Positions 15,396-16,271 of a stretch of DNA of 16,271 nt are shown piece by piece. A program made the position numbers and the translations under genes. The notes beneath the pieces were generated by a model. It saw nothing but the letters and a program-made list of their open reading frames with translations, searched no databases and was not told the DNA's origin. Every line of letters starts with the position of its first letter. Position 1 is the first letter of the stretch. Source of the DNA: an uncultured Ruminococcus sp. (GTDB lineage: Bacteria > Bacillota > Clostridia > Oscillospirales > Ruminococcaceae); the NCBI GenBank assembly GCA_947174085.1, contig CAMWHN010000019.1:1-16271 (forward strand), given 5' to 3'.

Positions 15396-15943
15396 TAATA
15401 AAACTCTGAAATTACAAGATACATTGCCATGAGATATATCACAGGATTTTTTATTTGATAATAATAGCTTATTAAAATTATCATAACAGATAATAAACTA
15501 CAAAAAATACTGATTATTTTTAAAAATTCTGCTTTATGTGAAAATACACATCGAAGCATTGCGCCACCGTCTAACACTCGATAAGGCAATAAATTAAATA
15601 TTCCCATACTAGCATGTAACATAGCTATTTCAAGATTTATATTCCAGAATAAAAACGCAAATATTAAATTTAACACAGGACCACTAATATAAATACAAAC
15701 AGCTTGTCCAGTGCTTAATAAACAAGTATTTGTCAGCATTTGCATTCCAGTTGCATGTAATTTAATTTCTCTCACGCCTGCGCCAGTGCAACACATAACA
15801 AAGCCATGTCCTAATTCATGTATCATACAAACCAGTAATATTTTACGCATAAAATCATTTTCAGATTGTAAAAATACCAGTGCTAACATTGCCGGAAATC
15901 CAAAATCTATGATAATTTTACAATTTTTTAATTTCAGTTCCAC
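15392..15943 (-). CDS. M50 membrane metalloprotease (SpoIVFB/site-2-protease-like)
   Basis: An integral-membrane zinc protease that would cut substrates within the membrane. The zinc motif HELGH is at 42-46 and the second motif NLLPYRVLDGG at 117-127 supplies the aspartate ligand (Asp125). Several hydrophobic segments surround these. At about 183 residues it is a compact member lacking PDZ or CBS domains. The start is uncertain: GTG at 15943 has GGGTGA seven bases upstream and was chosen, while TTG at 15958 gives five more residues. Both overlap the end of the upstream membrane protein gene. SpoIVFB, the sporulation protease that activates sigma-K, is preceded by its regulator SpoIVFA in the same way. 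The real substrate is not known from this sequence. Confidence 0.87.
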   Translation of the reverse strand: MELKLKNCKIIIDFGFPAMLALVFLQSENDFMRKILLVCMIHELGHGFVMCCTGAGVREIKLHATGMQMLTNTCLLSTGQAVCIYISGPVLNLIFAFLFWNINLEIAMLHASMGIFNLLPYRVLDGGAMLRCVFSHKAEFLKIISIFCSLLSVMIILISYYYQIKNPVIYLMAMYLVISEFYY

Positions 15944-16242
15944 AAATTTTTCACCCAATTAATTAACGCTTCTATCCAAAATTCTGACGGCGCATGTGAA
16001 TAATTTTCAAATAAATTCACAGTATTCTGGAAAATACTTTCATCATAAATTCTAATTGCAAATAATGCCGTTAAAATTAAAATACAAGTAATATATTGCA
16101 TAAAAAATACATCTGCGCAATTTTGGAACTGTTTTTTTTCTGATACTTCTGCTTTTTTCAAAACAGGCGGTTGCCATTCTAATTCGCCGTCTTCTGTTTC
16201 AGATTGTTCTGGAATTTCTAAAATTACTTCATCTTCCTGCAT
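15934..16242 (-). CDS. Small single-pass membrane protein upstream of the M50 protease
   Basis: A 102-residue protein of no recognised family. It has an acidic N-terminus (about 1-25), a mixed charged linker, one membrane segment at about 46-66, and a short Trp-rich tail (EFWIEALINWVKNLW). The start ATG has GGGGTGA four bases upstream. It overlaps the M50 gene, so the two are translated together. The position suggests a regulator or anchor of the protease, as SpoIVFA is for SpoIVFB, but the LytM/M23 domain that ends SpoIVFA-type proteins is absent and the frame closes at a normal TGA. It may be a shortened relative or a different protein. Function unassigned. Confidence 0.7.
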   Translation of the reverse strand: MQEDEVILEIPEQSETEDGELEWQPPVLKKAEVSEKKQFQNCADVFFMQYITCILILTALFAIRIYDESIFQNTVNLFENYSHAPSEFWIEALINWVKNLWN

Positions 16243-16271
16243 AATATCACCCCTTTCAAATATAATTCAAT

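Noticed and set aside
1..16271. CRISPR array, insertion sequence, prophage or toxin-antitoxin module
   Set aside because: No regularly spaced direct repeats, transposase, integrase or small paired genes are present; the window is filled with conserved housekeeping genes.

Overview
The window is AT-rich chromosomal DNA from a low-GC Gram-positive bacterium, most likely a Clostridia member close to the Oscillospiraceae/Ruminococcaceae (inferred from gene content and order, not from any search). Every convincing gene lies on the minus strand, so transcription runs from the high to the low coordinates. This is core genome: I see no mobile element, CRISPR array, rRNA or tRNA gene.

In transcription order there are four blocks. 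(1) 16242-15392: a small single-pass membrane protein overlapping an M50 (SpoIVFB/site-2-protease-like) membrane metalloprotease. (2) 15333-12848: a radical SAM protein of the TIGR03960 type and its TIGR03936/DUF2344 partner, coupled by a TTGA overlap and driven by a near-consensus sigma-A promoter. (3) 12841-6706: a strong promoter and a structured leader in front of rplS (ribosomal protein L19). A terminator follows, then a tightly packed series: two type I signal peptidases, rbgA, rnhB, yraN, thrC and a metallophosphoesterase. (4) 6661-15: the protein-quality-control cluster tig-clpP-clpX, a terminator, a new promoter, then lon and engB.

The genes mainly serve ribosome production (L19, RbgA, EngB), nucleic-acid maintenance (RNase HII, YraN), protein export (signal peptidases), folding at the ribosome (trigger factor) and regulated proteolysis (ClpXP, Lon, M50). 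Threonine synthase is the metabolic outlier.

The most notable observation is that lon is cut by one in-frame TAA at the junction between the N-terminal substrate-binding domain and the coiled-coil/AAA+/protease part. Reading frame and catalytic residues are intact on both sides, so this is either a point nonsense mutation (or sequence error), or a Lon made as two chains or by readthrough. Second-tier observations are the rplS leader, which can form competing helices; three consecutive inverted repeats between rplS and lepB; and an M50 protease whose upstream partner lacks the LytM domain of SpoIVFA. I found no convincing entirely new multi-gene system.
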